NCBI RefSeq assembly: GCF_036632915.2
Contig: NZ_CP155552.1
Span: 310,001 to 374,000 of the forward strand
Length of the DNA stretch: 64,000 nt
Reading direction: 5' to 3'
Source: Faecalibacterium taiwanense
Lineage (GTDB): Bacteria > Bacillota > Clostridia > Oscillospirales > Ruminococcaceae
In this document: positions 37,832 to 46,804 of the stretch, one piece after another
How the letters are laid out: every line of letters starts with the position of its first letter
Numbering within the stretch: the first letter of the stretch is position 1
Made by a program: the position numbers and the translations under genes
Notes under the pieces: generated by a model
The model's database searches: none
Told to the model about the DNA's origin: nothing
What the model saw: only the letters and a program-made list of their open reading frames with translations

Positions 37832-37879
37832 AATAAAAATGGGGACGCACTGCATCTGGACGATACAGTGCATCCCCAT
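37832..37879 (-). terminator. Leader terminator (attenuator) before the membrane hydrolase gene
   Basis: In the minus-strand transcript an 18-bp stem (with two G-T pairs) around loop GTCCA is followed by TTTTTATTA. It ends about 35 bases before the start codon. The first bases of the transcript, GCATCCC, can pair with GGGATGC in the left arm of the stem, which would break the terminator. This is the layout of an attenuator. Confidence 0.75.
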
Positions 37880-37902
37880 CTCACTTCTCTTGGGATGCTT
37901 CT

Positions 37903-37930
37903 AGTATAGCGTTTTGTAACAAAATGTCAA
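37903..37930 (-). promoter_or_regulatory. Promoter with palindrome, membrane hydrolase gene
   Basis: On the minus strand TTGACA (37925-37930) and TATACT (37903-37908) are 16 bp apart. The spacer contains the perfect palindrome TTTTGT-T-ACAAAA, a likely repressor or activator site. Confidence 0.65.
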
Positions 37931-37989
37931 TAGAAAATAAACAATTAAAAAATATTTTGTGCGCGAACTATAAAGTCAGACGAAAATCA

Positions 37990-39483
37990 TCAATGCTCTG
38001 CCCAGTCGCAGCTGCGGCCCACAGCCTTGTGCCAGCCGGAGAGCAGACGGGTGCGCTCAGCCTCGTCCATCTGCGGGGCAAAGGTCATATTGCAGTGCCA
38101 CAGGCTGCGGATCTCGTCCCGATCCTTCCACACACCGGTGGCAAGGCCCGCCAGATAGGCAGCGCCCAGAGCGGTCGTCTCCCGGATGGCCGGGCGCAGC
38201 ACGGTCTTGTTCAGGATATCGGCCTGGAACTGCATCAGGAACTGGTCACGGGATGCACCGCCGTCCACCTTCAACGAGGTGATGGGCACGCCGGTGTCCT
38301 TTTCCATAGCAGCCACGAGGTCTGCGCTCTGGTAGGCAATGGACTCCTCTGCCGCGCGGATGATGTGGTTCTGGGTGGTGCCGCGGGTGATGCCCACAAT
38401 GGCACCGCGGGCATACATATCCCAGTACGGTGCACCCAGACCAGTAAAGGCCGGCACGATGTAAATGCCGCCGTTATCCGGCACCTTCTGGGCATAGTAT
38501 TCCGCATCGCGGCTCTCCTGGATCATGCGCAGGCCGTCGCGCACCCACTGGATGACGGCACCGCCCACAAAGACGCTGCCCTCCAGCGCGTACTCCACCT
38601 TACCGTTCAGGCTGATGGCGATGGTAGAGATCAGGCCGTTCCGGCTGCGGCAGATGGTATCGCCGGTGTTCATCAGCAAAAAGCAGCCGGTGCCGTAGGT
38701 GTTCTTGGCCTCGCCCTTGCCAAAGCAGCTCTGTCCGAACAGCGCAGCCTGCTGGTCACCGGCAATGCCGGCCACCGGGATCTGCACACCGCACAGATCG
38801 GTGGTGCCGTAGACCTCGCTGGAATCCGTCACGCGGGGCAGGATGCAGCGCGGGATATCCAGCGCTTTGAGCAGGGTGTCGTCCCAGTCCAGCGTGCGGA
38901 TGTTATACAGCATGGTGCGGCTGGCGTTGGTGCGGTCGGTGACATGCACTCTGCCGCCGGTCAGCTTCCAGACCAGCCATGTGTCCACAGTGCCGAACAG
39001 GATCTCCCCTGCCTCGGCCCGCTCCCGCGCACCGGGCACATTGTCCAGGATCCACTTGATCTTCGTTGCGGAGAAATAGGCATCGGGCATCAGGCCGGTG
39101 TTCTCCCGGATGTAGTCTGCCATGCCGGGCTGCTGCAGCAGTTCATCCACCAGCGGAGCCGTGCGGCGGCACTGCCAGACGATGGCATTGTAGATGGGGC
39201 GGCCGGTGGCCTTTTCCCACAGGATGGTGGTCTCCCGCTGGTTGGTGATGCCAATGGCGGCGATATCGTGGGCATCGACACCGCTCTGGGCCACCACCTC
39301 GTTCATGACTCCATACTGGGTGGACCAGATCTCCATGGGGTTGTGCTCCACCCAGCCCTGCTGCGGATAGATCTGCTCAAACTCGCGCTGCTGCACCGCA
39401 ATGATATTCTGCTCATTGTCGAACAGGATGGCACGGCTGCTGGTGGTTCCCTGATCCAGCGCCAGAACATATTTTGTACTCAT
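37990..39483 (-). CDS. glpK: Glycerol kinase
   Basis: A full-length 497-residue FGGY-family kinase that makes glycerol 3-phosphate from glycerol and ATP. Hallmarks are [18 protein letters not shown] at the N-terminus, [29 protein letters not shown], and the ATP site [13 protein letters not shown] and [20 protein letters not shown]. It is the last gene of a leftward operon of four. The ATG at 39483 follows GGAGGAG; longer in-frame sequence overlaps the upstream gene. Confidence 0.95.
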   Translation of the reverse strand: MSTKYVLALDQGTTSSRAILFDNEQNIIAVQQREFEQIYPQQGWVEHNPMEIWSTQYGVMNEVVAQSGVDAHDIAAIGITNQRETTILWEKATGRPIYNAIVWQCRRTAPLVDELLQQPGMADYIRENTGLMPDAYFSATKIKWILDNVPGARERAEAGEILFGTVDTWLVWKLTGGRVHVTDRTNASRTMLYNIRTLDWDDTLLKALDIPRCILPRVTDSSEVYGTTDLCGVQIPVAGIAGDQQAALFGQSCFGKGEAKNTYGTGCFLLMNTGDTICRSRNGLISTIAISLNGKVEYALEGSVFVGGAVIQWVRDGLRMIQESRDAEYYAQKVPDNGGIYIVPAFTGLGAPYWDMYARGAIVGITRGTTQNHIIRAAEESIAYQSADLVAAMEKDTGVPITSLKVDGGASRDQFLMQFQADILNKTVLRPAIRETTALGAAYLAGLATGVWKDRDEIRSLWHCNMTFAPQMDEAERTRLLSGWHKAVGRSCDWAEH

Positions 39484-39518
39484 GTTTTTGCTCCTCCGTA
39501 TCGTTTCAGGAGTGTGTA

Positions 39519-39872
39519 TCACAGATTTCGCGTCGCCACAACGTCCACGCCGGTGCCGCACACATCTGCCAGCACCACCTGCCCGGTGCGGACGGGGGCG
39601 TGCAGGGTGACGCGGTCCAGCGCAGCCATGACCTCTGTCATCTTCTCTTTGGGTACAGCCTGCGCAGTCTTTACCGGGCAGCGCGGGTACAGCCCGCCCT
39701 CCGCCCGCACCGTGCTGGTGATGATGCGAGTGGGATGGGTCAGCTCTTCCCTGCCGTAGGCGGCACCGTTGGGGCAGGCGTTTCCAGTTACATTATAATC
39801 ATTTTCCGGGTCCACCTGCAAGTGGCAGCCGCAGGGACAGCAGATGCAAATGACTTCTTTGATGCTGCTCAT
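39519..39872 (-). CDS. DUF1667 small cysteine-rich protein
   Basis: A 117-residue protein with an N-terminal CICCPCGC cluster (residues 9-16) and later CPNG and CPVK cysteines, which suggest an iron-sulphur or metal site. This matches DUF1667, a family usually encoded together with two FAD oxidoreductases. In this operon it is probably a third component of a glycerol-3-phosphate-oxidising complex, passing electrons on from flavin. It overlaps the upstream gene by four bases, so the two are coupled. Confidence 0.85.
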   Translation of the reverse strand: MSSIKEVICICCPCGCHLQVDPENDYNVTGNACPNGAAYGREELTHPTRIITSTVRAEGGLYPRCPVKTAQAVPKEKMTEVMAALDRVTLHAPVRTGQVVLADVCGTGVDVVATRNL

Positions 39873-41128
39873 TCTGCAATAACCTCCTCTACCGCAACGG
39901 TCAGCGGGCCGTCTGCTTTTTCCAGCAGGACTTTTGGAAGTGCGATGTGCTCCATCTCGCCGGGAGCCATGCGCTGGCGCTTGAACCGGGCCAGCTGCCT
40001 GCCGCCGCAGGTCACGGTGATCTGGCTGGGACCGTAGTTCTGCCGCACACGGAAGGAGATGTTCACGCTCCTGTCCACATCAGCGGGGCGCACCCGCTGC
40101 GGCACGGTGTAGCCCACGCCATTGCCCGGGATAAGATCGAGTGCGGCGGCATCGGAGGCTTCGCCCTTCAAAACATAGGCCGCCGCAGAAGCACCGGCAA
40201 GGTCGCTTTCGCCCGAAACGAAGTCCACCAGATCATGCACGTGCACCACGTTGCCGCAGGCGAACACGCCGGGGATGCCGGTCTCCATATTCTCGTAGAC
40301 CACTGCGCCTTTGGTGTGGGGGTCCATGGGGATGCCCGCCTGCCGGGTCAGCTCATTTTCCGGGATCAGGCCGACGCTGAGCAGGATGGTGTCCACATCA
40401 AATTCCATCTCGGTGCCCGGGATGGGGCGGCGGTTTTCGTCCACCTTGGCAACGGTGGCCTTTTCCACGCGGGCCTTGCCCTGAATATCCACGATGGTAT
40501 GGGACAGATACAGGGGGATGTCGAAGTCCTGCAGGCACTGCACGATGTTGCGGGTCAGGCCGCCGGAATACGGCATGACCTCCACGCAGGCCGGTACTTT
40601 GGCACCTTCCAGCGTCATGCGGCGGGCCATGATCAGGCCGATGTCGCCGCTGCCGAGGATGAGCACCCGCCTGCCTACCAGATAGCCCTCCATGTTGACA
40701 TAGCGCTGGGCCGCACCGGCGGTGTAGATGCCTGCGGGGCGGGTACCCGGGATGCCAATGGCACCGCGGGTGCGCTCCCGGCAGCCCATGCAGAGGATGA
40801 TGCTTCTGGCTTCCAAAATCTGATAGCCCTTTTCCCGGCTGACGCAGTGGATCTTTTTGTCCGGGGTGACGTCCAGCACCATCGTGCCCAGCTCCACCCG
40901 GACACCGGTGGAGCGCAGCAGTTCAATGCAGCGGCCTGCGTATTCCGGGCCGGTGAGCTGCTCGCCAAAGCGGTGCAGGCCGAAGCCGTTGTGGATGCAC
41001 TGGTTCAGGATGCCGCCAAGCTCGTTGTCGCGCTCTAAGATAAGGATATCGCGCAGACCATGCTGCCATGCGCTGTAAGCTGCGGCAAGGCCTGCAGGGC
41101 CGCCGCCGACGATGACCAGATCAATCAT
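39869..41128 (-). CDS. NAD(P)/FAD-dependent oxidoreductase of the glycerol operon
   Basis: A 419-residue flavoprotein of the pyridine nucleotide-disulphide oxidoreductase superfamily. The FAD motif is LVIVGGGPAGLAAAYSAW, the NAD(P) motif is VLILGSGDIGLIMARR, and GVFACGNVVHVHDLVDFV is the second FAD contact. A CMGC motif lies in the middle. Placed between the GlpA-like protein and the DUF1667 protein with overlapping ends, it likely transfers electrons from glycerol-3-phosphate oxidation. Confidence 0.88.
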   Translation of the reverse strand: MIDLVIVGGGPAGLAAAYSAWQHGLRDILILERDNELGGILNQCIHNGFGLHRFGEQLTGPEYAGRCIELLRSTGVRVELGTMVLDVTPDKKIHCVSREKGYQILEARSIILCMGCRERTRGAIGIPGTRPAGIYTAGAAQRYVNMEGYLVGRRVLILGSGDIGLIMARRMTLEGAKVPACVEVMPYSGGLTRNIVQCLQDFDIPLYLSHTIVDIQGKARVEKATVAKVDENRRPIPGTEMEFDVDTILLSVGLIPENELTRQAGIPMDPHTKGAVVYENMETGIPGVFACGNVVHVHDLVDFVSGESDLAGASAAAYVLKGEASDAAALDLIPGNGVGYTVPQRVRPADVDRSVNISFRVRQNYGPSQITVTCGGRQLARFKRQRMAPGEMEHIALPKVLLEKADGPLTVAVEEVIAE

Positions 41129-42566
41129 GGTGCTCTCCCTCCTGCTTGGTTTCGCACAGTAAGACGTTGGTGCCGGCCTTATCCTGCAGCACGTCCAGCG
41201 GACTGATGCCCAGCGTTTTGCTGATCAGCTCCAGCACCCGCGGCCCGCAAAAGCCGCCCTGACAGCGGCCCATACCGGCACCGCAGCGGCGCTTGACACC
41301 GTCAATGGTGGTGGCGGGGATCTCTTCGTGCAGAGCGTCCAGAATTTCGCCCTCGGTGATCGTCTCGCAGCGGCAGATCACGCGGCCATAGGCGGGTTCC
41401 TTTGCAATGAGCCGGGCTTTTTCTTCGGGCGGAAGCTCCTTGAAGCGCACCCGGGTGCGGCCATCCCTGTAATCCGCCTTGGGGGCGGGCAGATCGCCGT
41501 GAGCTTCCAGAATTTTGACGGCTTCTCTGGCAACGGCCGGTGCACTGGAAAGGCCGGGCGATTTCATGCCCGCCAGATCGATGAAGCCGGGTGCGCCCTC
41601 TGCTTCGCCGATAACGAAGTCGCCCGTGTCCACATTGGCACGGACACCCGCAAAATTGCGGATGGACTCGCTGAAGCGGATGTTCGGCACGCTGCGGCGC
41701 GCTGCGGCGCTGACGAAGGCTAACCCGGCGGCGGTGCAGGCGGTATCGTCCCCTTCCACGGGGTCGGCGTTCGGGCCGACGATCAGGTTGCCGTGGACGG
41801 TGGGGGCCACCAGAACGCCCTTGCCGTTTTCGTTGGGGCACTGGAAGATGACGTGGTGCACACGGCTGCCCTCGGATTTATCCAGCAGGTAGTATTCGCC
41901 CCGGGTGGGCTGGATGGTAAATTTGTGGGGTGCGGCCATATCGTGCACGGCCTGCGCCGAGATGCCTGCCGCATTGATGATATAGCGCGTTTCCACAATT
42001 CCGGAGGGGGTGGTCAGTGCCCAGCCGCCGGCGGTCTTTTCGATGCGGGTCACAGGGCAGCTGCGGTGCAGCTCCACGCCGTTGCGCACAGCCACTTCTG
42101 CCATTGCCAGCGCAAACTCCCACGGGCTGACGATGGCGGCGCTGGGCGCATACAGCGCGCCAACGACAGTGGGGGCCAGATTCGGTTCCATGGCAAACGT
42201 TTCCTCTGCGGAAAGCAGCCGGATGCCCGGCACGCCGTTGGCGATGCCGTTCTCATACAGTTTCTGCAGGTGGGGCAGCTCTTCCGGGCTGAGGGCCAGC
42301 ACCAGACTGCCGCACTGCAGGTACGGCACATCCAGCCGGGCGCAGATCTCCTTGGCCAGTGCGGACCCCTCCACGTTGAGCCGCGCCATCCGGGTGCCCG
42401 GTTCGGGGTCATAGCCAGCGTGCAGAATGGCACTGTTGGCCTTGGTGGTGCAGTCGGCCACGTCATTTTCAGCCTCGAAAATGGCGGTCTGCAGCGGGTA
42501 ATGGGACAGCTCATAGGCGGCTGCCGCACCAATGACACCGCAGCCGATAATTGCTACATCCAGCAT
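41121..42566 (-). CDS. FAD-dependent glycerol-3-phosphate dehydrogenase-like protein with BFD [2Fe-2S] domain
   Basis: A 481-residue GlpA-like protein. The DAO fold starts with LDVAIIGCGVIGAAAAYELS. The C-terminal BFD-type [2Fe-2S] domain (about 380-440) has the ligands in VICRCETIT and RRCGAGMGRCQGGFCG. It should oxidise glycerol 3-phosphate to dihydroxyacetone phosphate; a related hydroxy acid cannot be excluded from sequence. First gene of the operon. AGGAGG precedes the ATG at 42566. Confidence 0.9.
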   Translation of the reverse strand: MLDVAIIGCGVIGAAAAYELSHYPLQTAIFEAENDVADCTTKANSAILHAGYDPEPGTRMARLNVEGSALAKEICARLDVPYLQCGSLVLALSPEELPHLQKLYENGIANGVPGIRLLSAEETFAMEPNLAPTVVGALYAPSAAIVSPWEFALAMAEVAVRNGVELHRSCPVTRIEKTAGGWALTTPSGIVETRYIINAAGISAQAVHDMAAPHKFTIQPTRGEYYLLDKSEGSRVHHVIFQCPNENGKGVLVAPTVHGNLIVGPNADPVEGDDTACTAAGLAFVSAAARRSVPNIRFSESIRNFAGVRANVDTGDFVIGEAEGAPGFIDLAGMKSPGLSSAPAVAREAVKILEAHGDLPAPKADYRDGRTRVRFKELPPEEKARLIAKEPAYGRVICRCETITEGEILDALHEEIPATTIDGVKRRCGAGMGRCQGGFCGPRVLELISKTLGISPLDVLQDKAGTNVLLCETKQEGEHHD

Positions 42567-42597
42567 AAAAACCTCCTGATCGCTCCGTTTGCCGAAT

Positions 42598-42658
42598 AAA
42601 AGAAAAAGAGCAGGACAAACAAAAGGGCCTTTCGACTCTCCCCTTGCTTGTTCTGCTC
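42598..42658 (-). terminator. Leader terminator of the glycerol operon (probable GlpP target)
   Basis: Minus-strand stem GAGCAGAACAAGCAAGGGG / CCCTTTTGTTTGTCCTGCTC with a short loop, then CTTTTTCTTTT. It lies between a strong promoter and the first gene, so it must be overcome for expression. GlpP, encoded 7 kb away, is the obvious antiterminator. Confidence 0.8.
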
Positions 42659-42687
42659 GATCCTCTGAACAAACTTTTATTGTCTTT

Positions 42688-42716
42688 ATGATAATGCGAT
42701 CTGCACAAGATGTCAA
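42688..42716 (-). promoter_or_regulatory. Promoter of the glycerol operon
   Basis: On the minus strand consensus TTGACA (42711-42716) and TATCAT (42688-42693) have a 17-bp spacer. Confidence 0.7.
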
Positions 42717-42744
42717 GCGTTTGTTGAAAATTTAAAGCTCATTT

Positions 42745-44046
42745 TTACCTGTGCAGCCTTTTCCTGCTCTTTGCGGGCGCGGAGGCTTTTGGCAGAGCAC
42801 GGCCTGCTGCAGCATGGCCTGCAGCGCTGCGCCCGGCCACAAGGCCGGAGCCGAACGCCCAGTGCAGGTTAAAACCGCCGCAGCTGCCTGCGCAGTCCAG
42901 CGTTTCGCCCACAAAGTAAAGGCCCGGACAGCCCTTGAACTGGAAGTGCTGATCCACCTCCCGCAGGGCCAGCCCGCCGCCGGTGGTCTGGGCCTGCTTC
43001 CAGCTGCAGGGGGTCAGCCCCTCAAAGCGCCAGTGCTTGGCGGTGTGGGCCAGCTTCTGCCACTGTGCGGCGGTGAGCACGGCAGGCGCGTCGCTGTCCT
43101 GCAGCCCGGCGGCAGACCACACAGTACGGCCCAGCTTCTGGTTCAGCAGGCCCAGCCAGAAGTCAGCGGCGCTGCCCCCTGCCGTCTGGGCGGCGTGGGC
43201 CGCAAACAGGCTGGCAAGTGCGGTTTCGTCCACTGCCGGGAAGAGGTCCAGCTCCACAGCAGGAGCCTTGGGGCCGCGGCCCGGGGCCAGCAGGCCGGAC
43301 AGCTGCATGATGCAGATGCCGGAAAGGCCGTAATCGGTGAACTGTACCTCGCCGTTCTCGCAGGCAAGCACATGGGTACCGTCCAGCAGGGATGCTGCTG
43401 CCTTGGCACGGATGCCAGCCAGCGCTTTGCGGGGCTTTGCGCACTGCAGGGCGGTCAGGCAGGGGTACAGCGGCTCCACCCTGCCGCCGCACTGGGCGGC
43501 GAACCGGGTGCCAAAGCCGTCGGTGCCGAACTGCGGCCCTGCCTCGCCGCCCATGGCGCAGATGACGGCATCGGCGCGCAGCGTTTCGGCAGAGCCCTCT
43601 GCCGTCTCGAACTGCACGGCGTAGCCGCTGCGGCTCTGGCTCAGGGTGCGCACGGTGCAGCCGGTGCGCAGCTGCACATGGTGCTGCGCAAGGTGATGCT
43701 CCAGCAGGGCCAGCACGTCCGCCGCCTGATTGGAGTACGGATACACCCGGCCCGCCTCGTCGGTGCGGGTGTAAAGCCCCAGCGCATGGAACCAGCGCAG
43801 CGGGTCGGCGGTATTTACGGCATCCAGCAGCGGACGAAGTGCTGCCGGGTCGGCAGTGAAATACAGCTCCGGTGCAATGCCGGTGTTATCCAGATTGCAG
43901 CGGCCATTGCCGGTGGCAAGCAGCTTTTTGCCCGGCTTCGGGTTGCGCTCCAGCACAATGACCTGTGCAGCGGGGGCACTTTGTGCCGCCGCCAGCGCGG
44001 CTGTAAGACCGGCGGCACCGCCGCCCAGAATGAGGATGTTCGGCAT
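42745..44046 (-). CDS. BaiN/HI0933-like NAD(P)/FAD-dependent oxidoreductase
   Basis: A 433-residue flavoprotein of the HI0933/BaiN family. The FAD motif is ILILGGGAAGLTAALAAA, followed by KPGKKLLATGNGRCNLDN, which is diagnostic. The late motif is LYFVGETLDCAGSCGGFNLH. Members have unclear roles; BaiN is linked to bile acid reduction, but most relatives are generic. The ATG at 44046 is preceded by a weak AGGCAGG; the frame is open further upstream. Confidence 0.88.
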   Translation of the reverse strand: MPNILILGGGAAGLTAALAAAQSAPAAQVIVLERNPKPGKKLLATGNGRCNLDNTGIAPELYFTADPAALRPLLDAVNTADPLRWFHALGLYTRTDEAGRVYPYSNQAADVLALLEHHLAQHHVQLRTGCTVRTLSQSRSGYAVQFETAEGSAETLRADAVICAMGGEAGPQFGTDGFGTRFAAQCGGRVEPLYPCLTALQCAKPRKALAGIRAKAAASLLDGTHVLACENGEVQFTDYGLSGICIMQLSGLLAPGRGPKAPAVELDLFPAVDETALASLFAAHAAQTAGGSAADFWLGLLNQKLGRTVWSAAGLQDSDAPAVLTAAQWQKLAHTAKHWRFEGLTPCSWKQAQTTGGGLALREVDQHFQFKGCPGLYFVGETLDCAGSCGGFNLHWAFGSGLVAGRSAAGHAAAGRALPKASAPAKSRKRLHR

Positions 44047-44130
44047 CCGGACACCTGCCTTTCTCAGTAGAATTTTAGGATCTGTCTTCATAAGCGGGGT
44101 GCTGTGCTTATGAAAACGGCTTTTTGTATC

Positions 44131-44159
44131 ATTGTAGCAGAACCCTGCCGGAAACGCAA
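44131..44159 (-). promoter_or_regulatory. Promoter of the BaiN-like gene
   Basis: On the minus strand TTGCGT and TACAAT are 17 bp apart, giving a leader of about 80 bases. Confidence 0.5.
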
Positions 44160-44273
44160 CGAAGAGGCAGCTTTCCGTGCAGGTCTTTTTGCGCGGGGGC
44201 AGCAGGTATAAATGGCCCGGCCTGACAGATACTAGTGCTGCAGGCATTTTTAAGGAAACGGAGGAGCAAAAAC

Positions 44274-44816
44274 ATGAAAGCAACAGGAATCGTGCGCCGC
44301 ATCGACGAGCTGGGCCGGGTGGTGATCCCCAAGGAGATCCGCCGCACCCAGCGCATCCGCCGCGGCGACCCGCTGGAGATCTTCACCACAGGCGACGGCG
44401 AGGTGATCTTTAAAAAGTATTCGCCCATTGGCGAGATGAACGCAGTGGCGGCCCAGTATACCGAGGTGCTCAGCAAAAGCTTTGCGCTGACCGCACTGGT
44501 GGCCGACCGTGACCGCATCCTTACGGTGAGCGGCTCCGGCCGGCGGGAGCTGGCCGACCGCAGCATCAGCCAGCCGCTGGAAAAGCTGATGGATGGCCGC
44601 AGGTTGTACCAGAGCGAGGGCATTGCCGAAAAGTGCATCCTGCCCTGCGAAGGCTCGCCCCGAGCAGTGCTGTGTGCCGCACCCATCATTGCGGCAGGCG
44701 ATGTGACCGGCGTGGTGGCCCTGCTGACCGAAGACCGCACGGCCACGCCGGATGCCGCCCAGCTCAAGGCCGTGAATGTGGCAGCGGCATTTCTGGCAAG
44801 GCAGATGGAAGAGTAA
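44274..44816 (+). CDS. spoVT: SpoVT/AbrB-type transcriptional regulator
   Basis: A 180-residue SpoVT-like protein. Residues 1-50 are the AbrB swapped-hairpin DNA-binding domain (MKATGIVRRIDELGRVVIPK, then EIRRTQRIRRGDPLEIF), and the rest is a GAF-like sensing domain. In Bacillus SpoVT tunes forespore genes. In a genus described as non-sporing it probably has another regulatory role. GGAGGAGC precedes the ATG. A weak hairpin containing CCTTAT/ATAAGG follows at about 44829-44862. Confidence 0.88.
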   Translation: MKATGIVRRIDELGRVVIPKEIRRTQRIRRGDPLEIFTTGDGEVIFKKYSPIGEMNAVAAQYTEVLSKSFALTALVADRDRILTVSGSGRRELADRSISQPLEKLMDGRRLYQSEGIAEKCILPCEGSPRAVLCAAPIIAAGDVTGVVALLTEDRTATPDAAQLKAVNVAAAFLARQMEE

Positions 44817-44909
44817 AGAACATGCCGGAGCGCTTTCCTTATAATAAGGAGGGCGCTTTCTTCGTTTATGACAGAATTATGAATCTTTTAAAACATTTTT
44901 CCAAGGGGC

Positions 44910-44937
44910 TTGACAGCACCGGAAAATTGGCTATAAT
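44910..44937 (+). promoter_or_regulatory. Promoter of the hrcA operon
   Basis: TTGACA (44910-44915) and TATAAT (44932-44937), both consensus, are 16 bp apart and placed just before CIRCE. Confidence 0.8.
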
Positions 44938-44941
44938 GGTC

Positions 44942-44968
44942 TTAGCACTCAGGAACAAGGAGTGCTAA
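44942..44968 (+). promoter_or_regulatory. CIRCE operator
   Basis: TTAGCACTC, nine bases, GAGTGCTAA: a perfect match to the CIRCE element, the binding site of HrcA. It lies at the transcription start of the operon that encodes HrcA. Confidence 0.97.
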
Positions 44969-45003
44969 ACAAACAAAGCGAACGCAAAAAGGAGGCAGGC
45001 GCT

Positions 45004-46077
45004 ATGACGATGGATGCACGCAAGCAGCGAGTCTTGCAGGCGATCGTGGCGCTGTATGGTCTCGAAGGCGAGCCCGTTGGCAGCAGCGTGCTGGCAAACT
45101 ACTTTGACATGGCAGTTTCCAGCGCAACGCTTCGCAATGAGATGGCGGCGCTGACAAAGCTGGGTCTGCTGGAGCAGCCCCACACCAGCGCGGGCCGTGT
45201 GCCCAGTGCCAAGGGCTACCGTTACTACCTTGATAATCTGCTGACCGACGATCAGCCGCTGGATCGTGTGAGCCGCGCCCGTGTGGATGCGGTGTTCGCA
45301 AGCCTTGACCACGAGCCGGAAAAGCTGGCCGCAGGTGCCGCCAAGGCGCTGGCCGCCATCAGCGGCTGCACCGCCGCCATCAGCACCCCGTGTGCCGAGG
45401 ATCTGTGCATCGCCCACTATGAAGTGGTTCAGGTGGGCCGCAGCGCAGCGGCTGTGCTGGCCGTTACCACGGCCGGTTACGTTCGTACCCGTGTGGCACG
45501 GGTGCGCACCGGTCTTTCCCGCGAGAATGCGGCAGCACTTGCCGCACTGCTCAACCGCAACCTTACCTTTGTAGCGCCGGTGGATCTTTCCACCCGGCTG
45601 CTGGCAGAGCTGTGCAGCCAGATCGACCCGGAGCTGGTGCCTGTCATCAGCGCGGCGGCTGCCATCCTGCAGGATTCCGTCAAGCCCCACGTATTTCTGG
45701 GCGGCGAGCAGTACCTGCTGGACTGGCCCCAGCTGGACGGCAAGGTGGGCGACATCCTCACACTGCTGAACGACGAGGAGCAGGCCGCTGGCCTGATCGC
45801 ACCTCCGGCAGAACGCAGTGAGAGCGTGCTGCTGGGCGAGGATCTGGAACCGCAGATCCCGGGCCTGTGCATCGTGAGCGACCGGTATCTGGTGGGCGGA
45901 GGCCTGTGGGGCTCCATTGCATTGATCGGCCCCACCCGGATGCCCTTCCAGAAGCTGATGCCGCTGCTGCATTACTTTGCAGACCAGCTGGGCGAGGGCA
46001 TGAGCGGCAAACGAAAAGACACCCCACAGGCTGCCGTACCCCGGCGGACTGTGATCTATAAGGAGGATCTGGAATGA
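45004..46077 (+). CDS. hrcA: Heat-inducible transcription repressor HrcA
   Basis: A 357-residue HrcA. The N-terminal winged helix contains SSATLRNEMAALTKLGLLEQ, and PHTSAGRVPSAKGYRYYLD follows, a family signature. It represses chaperone genes at CIRCE and is itself kept active by GroEL; the perfect CIRCE just upstream shows self-regulation. AGGAGG lies eight bases before the ATG at 45004. The stop overlaps the grpE start. Confidence 0.95.
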   Translation: MTMDARKQRVLQAIVALYGLEGEPVGSSVLANYFDMAVSSATLRNEMAALTKLGLLEQPHTSAGRVPSAKGYRYYLDNLLTDDQPLDRVSRARVDAVFASLDHEPEKLAAGAAKALAAISGCTAAISTPCAEDLCIAHYEVVQVGRSAAAVLAVTTAGYVRTRVARVRTGLSRENAAALAALLNRNLTFVAPVDLSTRLLAELCSQIDPELVPVISAAAAILQDSVKPHVFLGGEQYLLDWPQLDGKVGDILTLLNDEEQAAGLIAPPAERSESVLLGEDLEPQIPGLCIVSDRYLVGGGLWGSIALIGPTRMPFQKLMPLLHYFADQLGEGMSGKRKDTPQAAVPRRTVIYKEDLE

Positions 46078-46703
46078 GCGAAGAAGCAAAAAAGACGGCT
46101 CCGGCTCAAGAAGCGGAGCAGCCCGAAACGGCTCCCGAGGAAAAGGCCCAGCAGGCAGCACCCGAACAGGAACCTGCTGCTGAAGCTGCCGACCCGAAGG
46201 ATGACAAGAAGAAGGATGGCGGCTGGTTCAACAAGAAGGCCCGTGAGCTGGAAGCCGTAAAGGCAAAGCTGGACGCGGCCGAAGCCAACGCTGCACAGGC
46301 CAAAGACCAGCTGCTGCGCATGGCAGCGGAGTACGAGAACTACCGCAAGCGCTCCACTCGCGAAGCCGACCAGAAGTTCAACGATGGCATTTCCTTTGCG
46401 GTGAACCAGATCATTCCCATTCTGGATACGCTGGAGATGGCAGCAAATGCCCCCACCACCGACGAGAACTACAAAAAGGGCGTGACCATGACGCTGGACA
46501 AGGCCGCCAAGGCGCTGGATGCCCTCCATGTGGAGGAGATCGAGGCGCTGGGCAAGCCCTTTGACCCCAACTTCATGAACGCAGTGCAGCAGATCCCCGC
46601 CCCGGACGGACAGGAGAGCGGCACCGTCATCACGGTCTACCAGAAGGGCTACAAGCTGGGCGATAAGATCGTCCGCCATGCGACCGTTGTAGTGGCCGAA
46701 TAA
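46074..46703 (+). CDS. grpE: Nucleotide exchange factor GrpE
   Basis: A 209-residue GrpE. A charged, low-complexity N-terminus (1-50) is followed by a long coiled coil (about 55-110) with EYENYRKRSTREADQKFNDG and the C-terminal beta domain (KPFDPNFMNAVQ, then YQKGYKLGDKIVRHATVVV). It releases ADP from DnaK. It overlaps hrcA by four bases. Confidence 0.95.
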   Translation: MSEEAKKTAPAQEAEQPETAPEEKAQQAAPEQEPAAEAADPKDDKKKDGGWFNKKARELEAVKAKLDAAEANAAQAKDQLLRMAAEYENYRKRSTREADQKFNDGISFAVNQIIPILDTLEMAANAPTTDENYKKGVTMTLDKAAKALDALHVEEIEALGKPFDPNFMNAVQQIPAPDGQESGTVITVYQKGYKLGDKIVRHATVVVAE

Positions 46704-46804
46704 CAAAGCAGAAACCCGAAAGGGTTTTGAATATAACATCCGCTTAGCAACATTTGAGCATCACATAAACAATAAGAGTTGTTCTTTCGAGAGGAGTTTT
46801 CATT

